64,000 bases of DNA from Euborellia annulipes (GCA_023213315.1 JAKCPI010003011.1:20531-84530), one strand, 5' to 3'; positions 11,590 to 23,754 are shown, counted from the first letter of the stretch. The notes: generated by a model not told the origin, from the letters alone. Numbers and translations: made by a program.

Positions 11590-11837
11590 TTTTTTTTTTA
11601 TTTAAAATTATGGCTTTGCTCAGTTAAAAGCATTTAGCCAGCACAAGGTACATTTGTATTAATTAATACATTGTTAAATAACATGAGGTTTAATACAAAT
11701 AATTATATGTAAAATAAATAATAATTAATAATATAAGAAAAGAAAAAAGGAAAAATACAATGAATACCCGTAGAAAAATAACATGAAATAGTACTTAGAT
11801 ATATTTTATATACCCAGTATAATAGGTACATAATATA

Positions 11838-12092
11838 TGGACCCTGTTATGCAATGGTGTGTCAAAGACCAAAAAAATTAAAAATTGAGTTAATCACGGA
11901 ATATTGTTTCAAATGCTTTAATTAATAGAATTTTTTTATGAAATATGTCCTAAAAAAATTTATATTTAATGTTACTTGCACAATTGACAAAAAAAAAATT
12001 ATATATAATCCAATGTAAACAAAAAACTTTAATGTTAATTTTCTCAAAACTCGATGTTTGGTCTTTGACACACTATTGCATAACAGGATCCA
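11838..12092. mobile_element. Family D MITE, copy D1 (TA-flanked)
   Basis: Long inverted termini start TGGACCCTGTTATGCA on the left and TGGATCCTGTTATGCA on the right (reverse strand), with a TA dinucleotide on each side. This fits Tc1/mariner-type MITEs. It is an uninterrupted copy and acts as the empty site for the Helitron inserted in D2. Confidence 0.85.
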
Positions 12093-12866
12093 TATAAGGT
12101 GTCTAGTCCTTATGAAATGTGTGCGTTATATTTACACTAGCTTGAAGCCTATTGAACCAATATGCTTCATAATTTTTTTGACCATATCGGGTCCTCGTTA
12201 AGATGCTGTAAAAGTTGCCAGATGCTTGTGGGTTGGGGCCATTTTATTTGCTATGTCTTTATAAAATCTATCCATTTTACTACTATCTTCATAATAGAAA
12301 AATTTTTTTTCTTTCCCGTGTAATTTATAAGCCTCGAAACATTGAAGATATTGGGAAAAAAATCGTCTGGTATTTATTTTTTAGTATAAAAATTTTAATT
12401 TTTTACTTTTTACTTGATTGTTATTAATTTTCTCATCCCCCAAAAGAGGTCAAGAGACAAACAAAAAAGGGCTCAGTTGAGATGACTATCATTAAAAAAT
12501 AAAGTGTCAAGTTCAGATCATTAGTCAATTGGTGTAGACCTCATCCGTTAACCCCTCCCCCTCCCCCCTCCTCTCTCTTAGAAGACTTCCTTCTTGATGG
12601 CTAATATAATTGAGCCCTTAAAGCGGATGGACAGATCCAAATTAGTTAGTATCTCTCCTCAATGGTATACATACAATACAAGCACAATTTTTTGTTAAAT
12701 CAAGAAATGAAAATAATATCCCAAGATAAAAATAAATAAGCTTTTACTCTTGTTTATTTTGAATCAATGATATTTTGACAAAATCTTTAATAACCTGAAC
12801 TTATCCTGTTTCAACTGGAAAATAAAAGAAAAATATAAATAATACTTATTAAATATCTTCTTCTTT
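12093..12866. other. No gene seen
   Basis: AT-rich spacer with a C-rich tract near 12544-12570. I see no gene or repeat boundary. Confidence 0.5.
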
Positions 12867-13250
12867 TCTATATATACGGTATAATAGCGGAGTGTTCGTC
12901 TGCCTGTCTGTCATGCTTTGTTTGATCACCTTCCCGCAGTGGAGGATCCAGAGGTGTTTCTCGGGGTGGGGGGAGGTAATCTGGAGTGACTGGTCGCACA
13001 GCACACATTTTTTTCTTAATTTCGGTAATTTAAAGGCGCATTTTGGACTTGTTTGCCAGAATATAAATATAAATCAAATTTTTAAGTATTAAATTTTAAA
13101 ATTTTACATTAAAAATACATTTTTTTTTTCGAAAAAAAGTATTTTTTCTAATCTCAGGGGGTTAATTATCCCCTTTACCCCCCCCCCCCCCCTTGTATCC
13201 GCCCTTGCCTTCCCGTAATTTTGCAGTCTTATAGAGGACATTATGCAAAG
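12867..13250 (+). mobile_element. Helitron family E, copy E5 (5' part, interrupted by F1)
   Basis: The 5' end begins TCTATATATACGG and continues with the GTCTGTC-type segment and the ATTTTGCAGTCTTATAGAGGAC block that E3 also has. F1 is inserted at 12937-13207. A further E-derived block (GTTATGGAGAGTCC) at about 13868-13899 may be the continuation of the same copy after later insertions. Confidence 0.65.
12937..13207 (+). mobile_element. hAT-like MITE family F, copy F1
   Basis: Inverted ends CAGTGGAGGATCC and GTATCCGCCCTTG carry G and C tracts just inside. The perfect 8-bp duplication CCTTCCCG flanks it (12929-12936, 13208-13215), interrupting Helitron E5. The interior holds a stretch resembling one arm of the family A R hairpin (CTGGAGTGACTGGTCGCAC). 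Confidence 0.85.
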
Positions 13251-13381
13251 TGATCACATTTTCATTGAAACAAAGCGGAATGAAATCTGCCGAAACCGTA
13301 GCCGAAAAAATCATTTGACTTTTTTTTTTATAAAATTTCCAATTTTTCCCTCTTGCGAAAATCATTTAACTTTTTTTTTTT

Positions 13382-13645
13382 TTTTTTTTTAAACATTCAC
13401 ACTTTTTTCTCATTCACACTCACACTCGCACACACATTCACACAGTATTTTCGGCAACTTAGGCCATTTAAGACTTTGACGATAACCGTTGTAATATAAT
13501 ATTATCTATTGTGGGTTCAGGCATTTCTATTTAAGCCATCTGGTATCCAAATGGCTTAAATAAAATCATCGGACTGCCTGGGTCCGAACCCGCGATGTTT
13601 GGTATAGGAGGTAGGCACGCTACCTACTACGCCACACCCGGGGGC
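13382..13645 (-). mobile_element. tRNA-derived SINE, copy S2
   Basis: Complete copy on the minus strand: head with B box near 13585-13600, palindromic body segment at about 13525-13562, GTGTGA-rich 3' part and poly(A) tail. AACTTTTTTTTTT on both sides looks like the target duplication (from about 13369 and 13646). Confidence 0.85.
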
Positions 13646-13689
13646 AACTTTTTTTTTTAGTATACGAGTTTTGTCCAATCTTTTCAAAC

Positions 13690-13726
13690 TCTTTTAGGCC
13701 GAAACCGAAACTTCGGTCGGTACCTA
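13690..13726 (-). mobile_element. Terminus of a family C (hAT-like) element
   Basis: The block with CTTCGGTCGGTACCTA matches, in reverse, the terminus of the family C element at 44188-44530. CCGAAACCG-type sequence near 13283-13310 may belong to its other half, with SINE S2 in between; the full extent is unclear. Confidence 0.45.
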
Positions 13727-14163
13727 ACTAAAATAATAAATAATAGGTAATATATTTTTGAAGTACATTTAATATTTTCTAAAAAGAGGGACATTTTTAA
13801 AAATCGGCGGGACAGTCCTCCAAAAAGTGGGACTGTCCCGCCAAAATCAGGACGTGTGTTCACCTTAACGTTATGGAGAGTCCAGAAAAAATACTCGGCC
13901 CCCCCCCCAATTCTTAAAAAGGGGAGGAGCAAAAAATTCCAGAAACTTCAGAATTTGCACATTGGAAAGCATTGAGTTTTTTCTTGCTCTATGAAAAATT
14001 AAAGCAAATTAATTAAAATAATTAAATCTCTCAAATGAAAAATAATAAGAATTGTTATATAATTAAAGTTTTATTTTTTTTTCATTATAGAGACTCGAGA
14101 TGGGACTTACAGACACACCCACATTCCGCCACCATACACTTTATATAGAGAGATAGATAAGAG

Positions 14164-14296
14164 GTTTTTTTTTTTTTTTTTTTAAACATTTACACTTTTT
14201 TCTCATTCATACTCACATTCACACAGTCTTTTCGGCAACTGAGGCCATTTATGATATCAATTGGGGGTCCAGGCATTTCTATTTAAGTCATTTGGG
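14164..14296 (-). mobile_element. tRNA-derived SINE, 5'-truncated copy S3
   Basis: Only the 3' half and poly(A) tail are present. GATAAGAG on both sides (14156-14163, 14296-14303) marks the target duplication and confirms truncation at insertion. Confidence 0.8.
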
Positions 14297-14500
14297 ATAA
14301 GAGAGCTGTATTCTTTAATAAGATAGATATTGTCGGTCCAGTTCAAAACCTGTCTAGCTCAAAAGATGGAATTTTGAGTTTTTTGCACAAATAATCCTCT
14401 AATTGCCTCTACTATCTTTGTTCTTAAACAACTTTGTGGATTATTCCTAGATTGAGGGCGGGGATGTAATAATAATGGTATTGAGAGTTGGAAAAACCTT

Positions 14501-14785
14501 TTTTTTTTTTTTTTTTTTTATATAAAAAAAACATTCACACTTTTTCTCATTCACACTCACACTCACACACACATTCACACAGTCTTTTCGGCAACTCAGG
14601 CCATTTAAGACTTTAAACGATATCCGTTATTGATTAATTTATATATATATGGGGTCCAGGCATTTTATTTAAGCCATTTGGTATCCAATTGGCTTAAATA
14701 AAATCATCGGACTGCCTGGGGTCCGAACCCGCGACGTTTGGTATATGAGGTTAGCACGCTAACCTCTACGCCATGCCCCGAGGGC
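14501..14785 (-). mobile_element. tRNA-derived SINE, complete copy S4
   Basis: Full copy on the minus strand with A box TGGCGTAGAGG and B box GGTTCGGACCC in the head, the palindromic AAGCCATTTGG segment, and a poly(A) tail. The 12-bp direct repeat TGGAAAAACCTT flanks it exactly (14489-14500 and 14786-14797). Confidence 0.92.
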
Positions 14786-14943
14786 TGGAAAAACCTTAAA
14801 TTTATAGGAGAGTTCTATTGTGATGATTCTTGCAAAATTTCAGCAATCGGATAACGCAGCCAACGGAAAGGAAAAGCAGAAACTTTAAGCGAAAAAGCGC
14901 TTTTTTTTTAGTTAGACCGGTCCTGTACTGGACCGACGATTGA

Positions 14944-15046
14944 GACACTTGATGAAGAAAAGGCGAGGATCCGCCGCAGAGGACCTGAGCCAGCTAGAGG
15001 GGGTCTAGAGTACACGATGTCCCCCGATGGCGGGCGGAGCGGCTAG
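14944..15046 (+). mobile_element. Helitron family E, 3' end fragment E1
   Basis: Contains GGCGAGGATCCGCCGCAG, a GGGGGTCTAG block and the 3' terminus GGGCGGAGCGGCTAG followed by T. The CTAG end with a preceding GC-rich hairpin is the standard Helitron 3' signature. Confidence 0.7.
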
Positions 15047-15629
15047 TTTCTATAAAAATATATCATTTTTAGTTCAGTGGGCAGAATATTAACTCCTTAT
15101 AATATTTTTTAAATAAAAATATTTATTTAAAGTATAGTTCTTGGAATTTCCAGTCAAAGACCTTTGGGTAAACATTATTATTATAGTGAAGATTAAAATT
15201 AAATATTTTTATCGAAGCGGGATCCGGTCCCTGAAAAGTCCCATTTTATTGATTAGGCCTACATAACAATAATTACTTACAATTATAGTGTAATTACGAT
15301 TAAATTGTAAAAGAGCGCCTATTTTAATTCACCTTGACTTATTACTTTTTTTTTTTTTAATAGATGGCGATTTATCTCTCGAATTCTAGTCTCAAGTGGG
15401 CGTATTAAAATTCTACTAGCTAAATAATATGATTGAATACACTCACACTCACTCACTTTTTTCTTCATTCAAATTATCTATTGATTTTAGGAATAAATAA
15501 ACGAAATGTTTGATTTTACTGGAATGTATTCTAGTTATTTAAATATTCTTGTACAAAGCAAACAAATGGTATTATAATTAAATATATTGATTTTGAGTTT
15601 AAAACAAAAAAAAAAGTTTTGAAATAAAT

Positions 15630-15660
<31 letters not shown>

Positions 15661-15663
15661 TTT
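15047..15663. other. No gene seen
   Basis: AT-rich spacer containing a T run before copy A3. Nothing else recognised. Confidence 0.5.
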
Positions 15664-16238
15664 ATTCTCTATATATGCTATAAAAGGAAAGTATTGGATT
15701 CATGTCAAAAATCCGATTTCGAGATTTTAATGGATATACACGTTTTGAGCTCCCCTGAATACAAAAAAGTGTTTGAAAAGAGCTAGGAGGTTGAAATTTT
15801 ATATTTAAGTTAGGCACCCCCGGGACCGGAAAAATAAGCTTTTAATCAAAATCGGCCAAAGAGTACTAGTACTTTACTGATGTACTTTTTCAGTTTTTTT
15901 CGATTTTCTCAAAATTCGCTCTAACGATTTTGATTAAAATTCAAAAATCAATTATTTTTTAGATGCTCTTTCAAATGTATATTCTCGTTTTGCCCTCAAA
16001 ATTGTTTGAAGCACACTTTACTCTTGTGCTTCATAGGAAAGATAGGAGAAATGGTTGCCATGGTAACAAAATATAAATATTTTCCCATGTTTATAATTTT
16101 GACATCTTAAATTCCTAATATATTGGCGGAAACTAAATATATCTCGACACAAAAAAATCTGGTGTGACCGAGCACGATGCACAACTTTCTCTTACCGAAG
16201 GTAATCGAAAGTTCTGTGCTGTGGCCAGTCACACCAGA
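15664..16238 (+). mobile_element. Family A element, copy A3
   Basis: L terminus is damaged (the ACTTTCTCTTACC block is lost). The body and the R hairpin (about 16156-16238, ending GTCACACCAGA) are present. The GT microsatellite segment is deleted. Confidence 0.8.
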
Positions 16239-17374
16239 TTTTTTTCTATTATTTCATTTTACCGCGTGAGAGCAGCTCGCGGCGGGAAATTCTTATTTAA
16301 AGGTATAAACCCTTGTAGTTTCCGAACGGCTAATCAGACCAGACTAAATTTAATGTCAATTTGTGCAGAAAGAAAAACTCTAATTGAATATATACACAAA
16401 AAATGGCGATTAATAAACTCTAGAATCAATTGTTACTTTCTCTTACCTCTATATATATGTTAATATTTCAGGATTCTTGTTGAATCAATCAATTCAAAAT
16501 ATATAACTAGCTGCTATTCTTTTCTTTACTCATCAACTATCTTTAACCCCACGGCCAATAGAAAGGGAGGGAGGAGCTCAATTAATATCAACAAAGTGAA
16601 TTGAAAAACACGTGTGGAAACAAATTAACGTTTTTTTTTTTTTTTTTTTGTTAAATATGTTTATTTATATAACAGAATTTTGCCTTTGCCCAAAAAAAAA
16701 AAAAAATTGACAATCATTTGTTAAATAGCATAAATCAAGATAAAGCTTTAAACATTTATTTAAAAACAAAAAAAGCAATCTATGTACAATATCTCGCTCT
16801 CTTGTTTTTTTTTTTTTTTACAAATTATTTTTTAACACAATATGATATGTAATCAGTCTAGAAATTAGCTAAAAAAAAAAAAAAATAATTTTAATTGTTC
16901 CACTATGAATGCCGCAATTCGAGATCGATTTATCATTCAATAAATCATACATACAATTCATTTAATGTATAATGTTTTGTAACATTTGGTCTCTTTTTCC
17001 AATCCATCATCATATTTGAGGATGCCGGCTTCAAGGTGGACCCTCTACACAGAGAGAAAAAAAGATTCAATAGAGAATTGTGTCTCCCTACTTAATAATT
17101 ATTAAATTGTTCAGAAAATCATTTTAAATGCCAGCTCTTATAATTCAACAATTGTATTATCTTCCAGCAGGAAATTACTTTCCTAACTCAAAATGAATAA
17201 ATAACTTCGCCTAGCAGCAGGATGCTGTTATTTTCATAACTTGCTTTAACTTATATTAAAGATGACCACGCCTTTATTTTTTCTAAAATTATCTAAAATT
17301 TGATTAAAATATGTTTTGTAACGGCCAGTTCTATTTTTTCTTAAATGCATATCTTTTCTTTTTAAACAAAAAAA
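16239..17374. other. No gene seen
   Basis: AT-rich DNA with repeated A and T runs. No repeat boundary recognised. Confidence 0.5.
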
Positions 17375-17507
17375 TCTGGTGTGAGTGGACAGCACACAAC
17401 TTTCTCTTACCTTCAGTAATCGAAAGTTCTGTTCTGTGCTTGTCACACCAGATTTTTTTGTGTCGACATATATTTAGTTTCCGCCGATATATTAGAATTC
17501 AAGATGT

Positions 17508-18142
17508 ATTTTTTTTTTTTTTTTAACATTCACACTTTTTTCTCATTCACACTCACACTCACACACACATACACACAGTATTTTCGGCAACTCAGGCCAT
17601 TTAAGACTTTAGACCAGCGTTTCCCAACCTTTTGAAGTCACGGCACCCCAAAGGTGCGTTGGGAATAATATTACACACTAGCGGCACCCTTCCTTTTTTT
17701 CCCTATCAAATCGAAATTTTTTCCACCCTGTGGCAAATTTTTTCCGTTGCGTGACCGTGCATTTGACCTTTTTTTTTTGGCAAAGCTTAATTTTTTCCGA
17801 TCTACGGAAAATTTTGCCGCTTCCATTTTAACCATTTGACCTTTTTTAGCAAAACGTTATTTTTTCGCCACTTTATTTTATTTTATTTTTATCTAAATAT
17901 CTCGCGGCACCCCTTAGGCATTCTCGCGGCACCCTTGGGTGCCGGGGCACACCGGTTGGGAACCACTGCTTTAGACGATAACCGTTGTATTGAATAATAT
18001 CTATTGGGGGTTCAGGCATTTCTATTTAAGCCATCTGGTATCCAAATGGCTTAAATAAAATCATCGAACTGCCTGGGGTCCGAACCCGCGACGTTTGGTT
18101 TAGGAGGTAGGCACGCTACCTACTACGCCATAACTCGGGGGC
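17508..18142 (-). mobile_element. tRNA-derived SINE, copy S5, containing an hAT element
   Basis: Complete SINE on the minus strand inserted in family A copy A4, with GATGTA on both sides (17502-17507 and about 18142-18147). Its body is split by the hAT element at 17615-17968. Confidence 0.85.
17615..17968. mobile_element. hAT-like element inserted in SINE S5
   Basis: The 354-bp element has termini CAGCGTTTCCCAACC and, reversed at the right, CAGTGGTTCCCAACC. These are classic hAT ends. The perfect 8-bp duplication CTTTAGAC flanks it (17607-17614, 17969-17976). Intact SINE copies show the empty site. No transposase frame is present. Confidence 0.93.
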
Positions 18143-18302
18143 GATGTAAAATTTATTAGGATGGGAAAATATTTATATTATATTACAGAAATTCCTCCCC
18201 CTTAAAAAAAAAAAAAAGGGGTAAAATTTAAAAAAAAAAAAAAAAAATAATTAAAAAAAAAAAAAAAAAATTTTTTTTTTTATTAAAAAAATGGAAGGGG
18301 GA

Positions 18303-18349
<47 letters not shown>

Positions 18350-18428
18350 GATTTTGTTCAAAAGCTTATTTTCACGCTCCGCTTGCCCACTTTGTTGGAC
18401 ACTAAGACAACAAGAAATTATTATATTT

Positions 18429-18785
18429 CAGGGGGTATATTGGGTGAGGGGCGAGGGCCCCCCCCCCGAAATTTTTCAAATCTATATAGACTAGATATAC
18501 ACGGGTGTATAGCCAAGATGAATATTTCTGGTTGATAAAGTGCGCAAAATTTACCGTATGGCGGAAAAAATTTCTTTTTTTTTTTTTTTTTTTTGGAATG
18601 GGTGATAAGGTCAAGACCTTTATTTAATAAAAAATTGTCTTTGAGAGGATGGCCCGGGCCCCTCGGGGGTGAGGTATATTCTGTATTTTAAAAATATTTT
18701 TCTGTATGGGGGGGGGGGGGGGAAGGGTATTAATAATGAGTTCATGCCCCCCTTCCCCCAAAAAAATTTTTTATATAGGCCCCTG
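18429..18785. mobile_element. hAT-like element with G/C tracts (family U)
   Basis: Ends CAGGGGGTATATTGGG and ATATAGGCCCCTG, with a long C tract at 18458-18467 and G tract at 18709-18722, are flanked by the perfect 8-bp duplication TTATATTT (18421-18428, 18786-18793). A related sequence with the same internal blocks ends at 20244. Confidence 0.85.
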
Positions 18786-18793
18786 TTATATTT

Positions 18794-20369
18794 ATAATTT
18801 GAGTTGTTTTTTTTCGTCAATATTTTAAAGTAAAGGCATTTTTCACAAGCAAGGAAGGGATGGATGACCCTATAAACCTCGAATTGATTTTCCTTCTCTT
18901 TCATTATCATTCCCTCTCAGCTCTCTCACAAACCTGCTCTGAATAAATAAATTATACTACATGTAATTATATTTTCTTTATTGTTTTTTACTTTTTTATA
19001 TACCGTAGATAGATAAGCCAGAGGAATGTATCAAATGTGTTGTATTAATACTATTGTTTTTTTAAAAAAAAAAAGAAAAGATAAATAAATGGTTAGATAT
19101 CAACAGTTTTATAATAATAAATCCTTTCATAGAGGTTGAGAAATGCATTTACATATTATCATCCATAAAATAAAATATTCTATTGGCCATAAAATGACCA
19201 CCTGTAAAAAAAAAAAAAAACGTAACGCAAAGGCTGTAAAGTTGTTGTTTATTTTACCCAAGCTTTAATGGATGAAACGAAAAGATTAAAAAATATTACT
19301 TTAAAACGATTAAAGAATCTCTCTCTCTGTGTGCACTCATAAAATATTACACTTTTTTTTTTTTTTAGATGTTGTGGCCTTCATCCTCTCACTTCCTTAA
19401 ATCTTCCTTCGAGATCCTCTTCATTTTTATTTCTAGATGGGGTAGCTACTAAGGACGAGAACAAATTTAAAGGTAAGAAAATTTCATCTCTTTTTTTTAA
19501 ATATTAGAATTAGAATAACTCCGGAGGTTGTTAGATTTATTGTTAGAATATTGAATTTACAATATTAGTGGGCAATGGAGGGGGGAGGGGAGGAGTTTTA
19601 CCCCCTCTATTCTCAGACTCTACTCATTGGCATCAATTTATCATTCGGAGCTTAGGGAGCGTACAAGTATTACGTAACGCAATTTGAGGGGTGGGGGGGT
19701 ACTTCCGGGGCCCTCCCCGGAAAATTTTAGAAAAATTAATAGTAAAGTGGTGTATTTCTAGAATATGAGGTAGGCACAGTGCACGAGTGCTGATGCCTCG
19801 GGCTTGCCCTTTCTAAAATCTAAATATGAGGAACTCACGAAAGAAAAGTATTATTTTATTTACTTGGTAAAGGGAAAAAAGCTGCGTAATTTTAATTTTA
19901 TTTGTTATTATTATTATTTTTTTTTTAATGAGTGAAACCAGTGTAGGAACGCGGTTCTCAAGCGTTCCCGCTCCATTACACCCCTGGAGCTTAGGTAAAA
20001 TTAGAAAAAATTTGGATTAAAAAAAAATTAACGAAAATTTGTCTCCGAGAGGGCCGGGCCCCTCGGGCCTCAGATGAAAACGAAAAAATTTGGAATAAAT
20101 TAACGAAAATTTGTCTCTGAGTGGAAAGCACGGGCCCTTCAGGGCTAAGGTATATTTTTAAAATATTTTTGTGTATGGGGGGGGGGGGTATTTAGAAATG
20201 AGTTCGCCCCCCCTCCTCCGAAAAAAATTCTATATACGCCCCTGATTCCGAGAGATCGAATTCAAAGCTTTTCAATAGAAAAAAAATATGGAATTTGCAA
20301 AAAGTTTTGGAGACCTAGCTACACTTAAGTGAAACATTATAAGTAGGTCTAGTAGTCCCCGGGAATCGA
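18794..20369. other. Repeat-derived DNA without a clear gene
   Basis: Includes a relative of family U (about 20035-20244, ending ATATACGCCCCTG), an interval 19659-19985 bordered by GGAGCTTAGG on both sides that may be another insertion, and G tracts near 19690. Boundaries are uncertain. Confidence 0.4.
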
Positions 20370-20845
20370 ATATAGTACTTTTTAGCCGATTTTGTTCAAA
20401 AGCTTCGTGTCACGTCCCAGGGGGTGCCTAAAAACTTAACTTGATTGGAACAAGCTCCCTGCGTCTATCTTCAGACTTTCAAGTCTAACCTCAACAGGCA
20501 TCTTCCCAGTTCCCGCAGTTGAGTTTCCCCTTTATGCTTCTCCTTTTGTTTTTATTTTCTTCCTGGCTGCATGTGACTATTGGTCATTATAGGTCTTCGG
20601 ACCTTATGCACCCATTCCAAAAAAAAAAAATATATATATAAATATAAAATTTCAACCTCCTAGCTCTTTTCGTTCTTGAGATTTTTTGTTCACAGACAGA
20701 CAGACAGACCATGTCGCGAAAACCACTTTTTTGGATTCATGGGACCCCAAAACGTGTATATCCATCAAAATCTCGACATCGAATTTTTGACATGAATACA
20801 ACCTCTCTCTATATATTAACATATAGGTAAGAGGTAAGAGAAAGT
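20370..20845 (-). mobile_element. Family A element, copy A5 (R end lost, with insertion)
   Basis: Body blocks CCGATTTTGTTCAAAAGC and GACAGACAGACAGACC, plus an L terminus ending GGTAAGAGAAAGT at 20845, are present. An A-rich-tailed insertion at about 20436-20633 separates TAACTT from AAATATAAAATTTC, which are contiguous in other copies. Confidence 0.75.
20436..20633 (+). mobile_element. Unclassified poly(A)-tailed insertion in A5
   Basis: About 200 bp that is absent from other family A copies. It ends with CTTATGCACCCATTCC and an A12 run followed by (TA)n, suggesting a retroposed sequence such as a LINE 3' end or a SINE. No other copy is present in the window and I could not define a duplication. 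Confidence 0.5.
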
Positions 20846-21637
20846 AAAACATTTTTTTTGTAAAAAATAAATTACGTTAATCAAGCCAAGGTTTAATCAA
20901 AATTGAAATATATAATATTTATATTGTATAAAAAACAATTTTATTTCTTGTTGAAAAATTCAATTATCTTTAGTTTGAGGATGTCAAAACCCCCATTAGG
21001 TATTTGTTATTTGACTGAATTTTACTTCTCTCTTCTGCTGAATAAGTAAACAAACTTTTTCCTCTCTCGAATGTTTATTCGCGTGCCGACTTTTCACGCT
21101 CTTTTAAAAATGAATTTCTCTTCATTTTCTTCCGTATAAAAAAAAAGAAAGGCTTGGGGGGGTGTGGGGGGGGTTTGCATAATGGCTGAAGCTAATTCTT
21201 TTTTTTCTTTTTTTCTTAAGAAAGACACGTCTATAAAGAAACACGACTTTAAAATTAAATCGTCTCATTTATTTGAAAAGTGATATTATTTGCAGAAAAG
21301 ATACAATTTTTTTTTTTGTTACGAAATATTTTCATTACATCCTTTTTAAGATCAGAATAGCGGAAATAAATTTGAATAAATAACAGACGCAGAGAGGATA
21401 TTAATCTTTTTTAAAATCAAAGTAATTTACATCTTCTCAAATAGGACTTTGTGTTTAATGAATTTAATTTTATCTCTCTGTCTATTTGTTATTTTTATTT
21501 GAGAGAGAAAAATTAAGTTTTAGAAACCATCAGTTGGAAATAATAAACTCTAGAATTAGGTAGATTAAAATCACGAGGGTTAGAAGCGTCTCTGGACAAA
21601 AGAAATTCCAAGATTTGTAAATGACAGCAAAATATTA
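20846..21637. other. No gene seen
   Basis: AT-rich spacer with a G-rich patch at about 21155-21175. Nothing recognised. Confidence 0.5.
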
Positions 21638-22639
21638 CACTGGTCAACACGATTTTTGGGTCTGGCTTCTTCATATGAAATTTTTGTTTCTCCTACTCTA
21701 AAAATAAATGTAAAAATAATTTTTTTAATCAAAGTTTGCTTTTGTAAAAACTAGAGAAATTTTTCGAATTTTTTACTAAAAAAACCGGACATTTTTATAT
21801 CTCGTAAACTAAGCATATTTTGTGCACCATAGTACCATACAAAGTTGTAAAGCATTAAATTTGCTACAATTTGGTTGTTAAAACGAATATGTAGACCCAA
21901 TATTAACCGAGGTACGGCCGATCAAAGTTAGACCATGTTTCTCGAATGTAAAACATAGAAAAAATTCGTTAGGCCGTTTCTCGGTTACTATTGAGTTTAC
22001 AAATTTGATTTATCAACCAAATTTTAGCAAATTTAATACTCTACAATTTTGTATTTTACTATTGTAGACAAAATATGTTTAGTTTTCGAGATATAAGCGA
22101 AAAACTAAAGAAAGTCTCAAGTTTCTCGAAATATAAAACAAATAGAAACTTTGATAGGCCTTATCTCGGTTAATAATGGGTCTAAATATTCGTTTTTTCT
22201 ACCAAATATTAGCAAATTTTATGCTCTACAAGTTTGTAATGTATTATAATTAACAAAATATGTTTACTTTGCGAGATATAAGCGAAAAACTGGAAAAAGT
22301 CTAAAATGAAAAAAAAAAGAAGAAAATTCGGCCGTATCTCGGTTAATATTGGGTCTAGAAATTCGTTTTATCAACTAAACTTTAGCAAATTTTATGCACT
22401 ACAACTTTCTAATGTAATATGGTGCACAAAATATGCTTAGATTACGAGATATAAGCGAAAAACTGAAAAAAGTAAACAAATTTTGAGTTTTTTTTTATTT
22501 TTTCAAACCCCTGTACCAATTAAACAAAAGCAAACTTTAAAAGCTAAAAATGGGAATTTAAGTGTTTTTTGGTGTCTAGAATCAGAATTTCAGCATTAAA
22601 ACAGAAACCCAAAAAAAAAATCTTTTTTGTTGACCTGTG
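21638..22639. mobile_element. Element Q: inverted ends and internal tandem repeats
   Basis: The ends read CACTGGTCAACA and, reversed at the right, CACAGGTCAACA, each followed by a TTTTTGGGT segment; TTA lies on both sides. The interior has units of about 175-185 bp, each with CGAGATATAAGCGAAAAAC (starting near 22087, 22272, 22445) preceded by ACAAAATATG. Near the left end the same block occurs in inverted form (about 21795-21840). No ORF survives. The 3-bp TTA suggests a Harbinger-type element, but this is weak. Confidence 0.7.
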
Positions 22640-23525
22640 TTATAATTAATTGCCATTATAAGGGGTGGGGGGAGTCCCCTAACACTTAGAAGTATTTTAT
22701 TTAAATTGCGGTGAGTTTTAAAGGTGGGTTTATGAAGTGAGTCTTTTAATAGTTATTTAATTTCGAATTTATTCCCAACGGAATAAAACCCCGTTAGTTT
22801 GCAAGTGAAAAGAATTTTTATAAATAGGGAATTTATTTGATAATTCGATCAGAGAGCAATGCTTCTAGAACGTGCTTGCGGGGTGCCTATCTGTCAGGCG
22901 GTCTGTCTTTCAGTTCAGTTGTATGTGAGTCGAGCAATGAGTCCAGTCATTCGGCCTCTCTCTCTCTCTCTCTCTCTCTCGCGTGTGTTTAGTTTCTTTT
23001 ATATTGTGTTGTGATTTGTGCAAATAAGACGTTCATCCCCCAACCTCATTACACCACACCCCGTCTGGTCATCTTATTAATAAGGTAATGAATATTTTCA
23101 TAACGAATTAAATTTTTATTTTCAATTTTTTTTTTTCTCTCAACATTTACTTATAAAATTATCCAATTTTTAATTATATGTTTAAGTCTTGTACCAAAGG
23201 GGGGAGGATGAAAAAGGGTGTAAATCACCCCTTCTAATAAACAAAATAGTATTTTTCTTTAAAAATAATATTTTTTTTTTTGTAAAATTTTTACTTTTAA
23301 GCAAATGGATTACTTTCTCTCCCTCTTCACCCTCTACCACCCTAACAGAGAATTTAGTTTTCCTATACTATTTAATAAGAAATTTTTATTAAATAATAAA
23401 AAATATTCTTAAACTTTTATCTATCATCAGTGTTATAGTGATTTTAGGTGGAATTTGTTTTTTTATTGCAAGTGCTTTCTTCTGCACTCGCCTCCCCTAT
23501 TTATTTATAATTAAAAAAAAATTCA
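22640..23525. other. No gene seen; one CT microsatellite
   Basis: Contains (CT)n at about 22957-22980 and AT-rich DNA. The 67-codon frame at 23189-23392 is homopolymer-driven. Confidence 0.5.
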
Positions 23526-23694
23526 TATGGATACCAAATGGCTTAAATAGAAATGCCTAAACCCCCAATATGTATATTAATCAATAACGGATATCGTCAA
23601 AGTCTTATATAGCCTAAGTTGCCGAAAAAACATTGAAGGGGGAGGGAAGTGTGAATGAGAGAAAAGTGTGAGTGTTAAAAAAAAAAAAAAAAAC
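23526..23694 (+). mobile_element. tRNA-derived SINE, headless copy S6
   Basis: Starts within the body palindrome (ATACCAAATGGCTTAAAT), continues through the GTGTGA-rich part and ends in poly(A) (about 23676-23694). The tRNA head is missing. Confidence 0.75.
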
Positions 23695-23754
23695 ATTCCA
23701 CAAGCCTGTATCTCCATCTTTCGTTTCGTGAAAATATTTCACTACAAAGTTTCC

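Larger units (their letters stand above)
17375..18380 (-). mobile_element. Family A element, copy A4 (interrupted and degraded)
   Basis: R hairpin at 17375-17453 and adjacent body run to about 17507, where SINE S5 is inserted. The body resumes at about 18143 (AAATTTATTAGG) but soon dissolves into A-rich low-complexity DNA. A further body block (TTTTGTTCAAAAGCTTATTT) lies at 18352-18373. The L end is missing. Confidence 0.7.
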
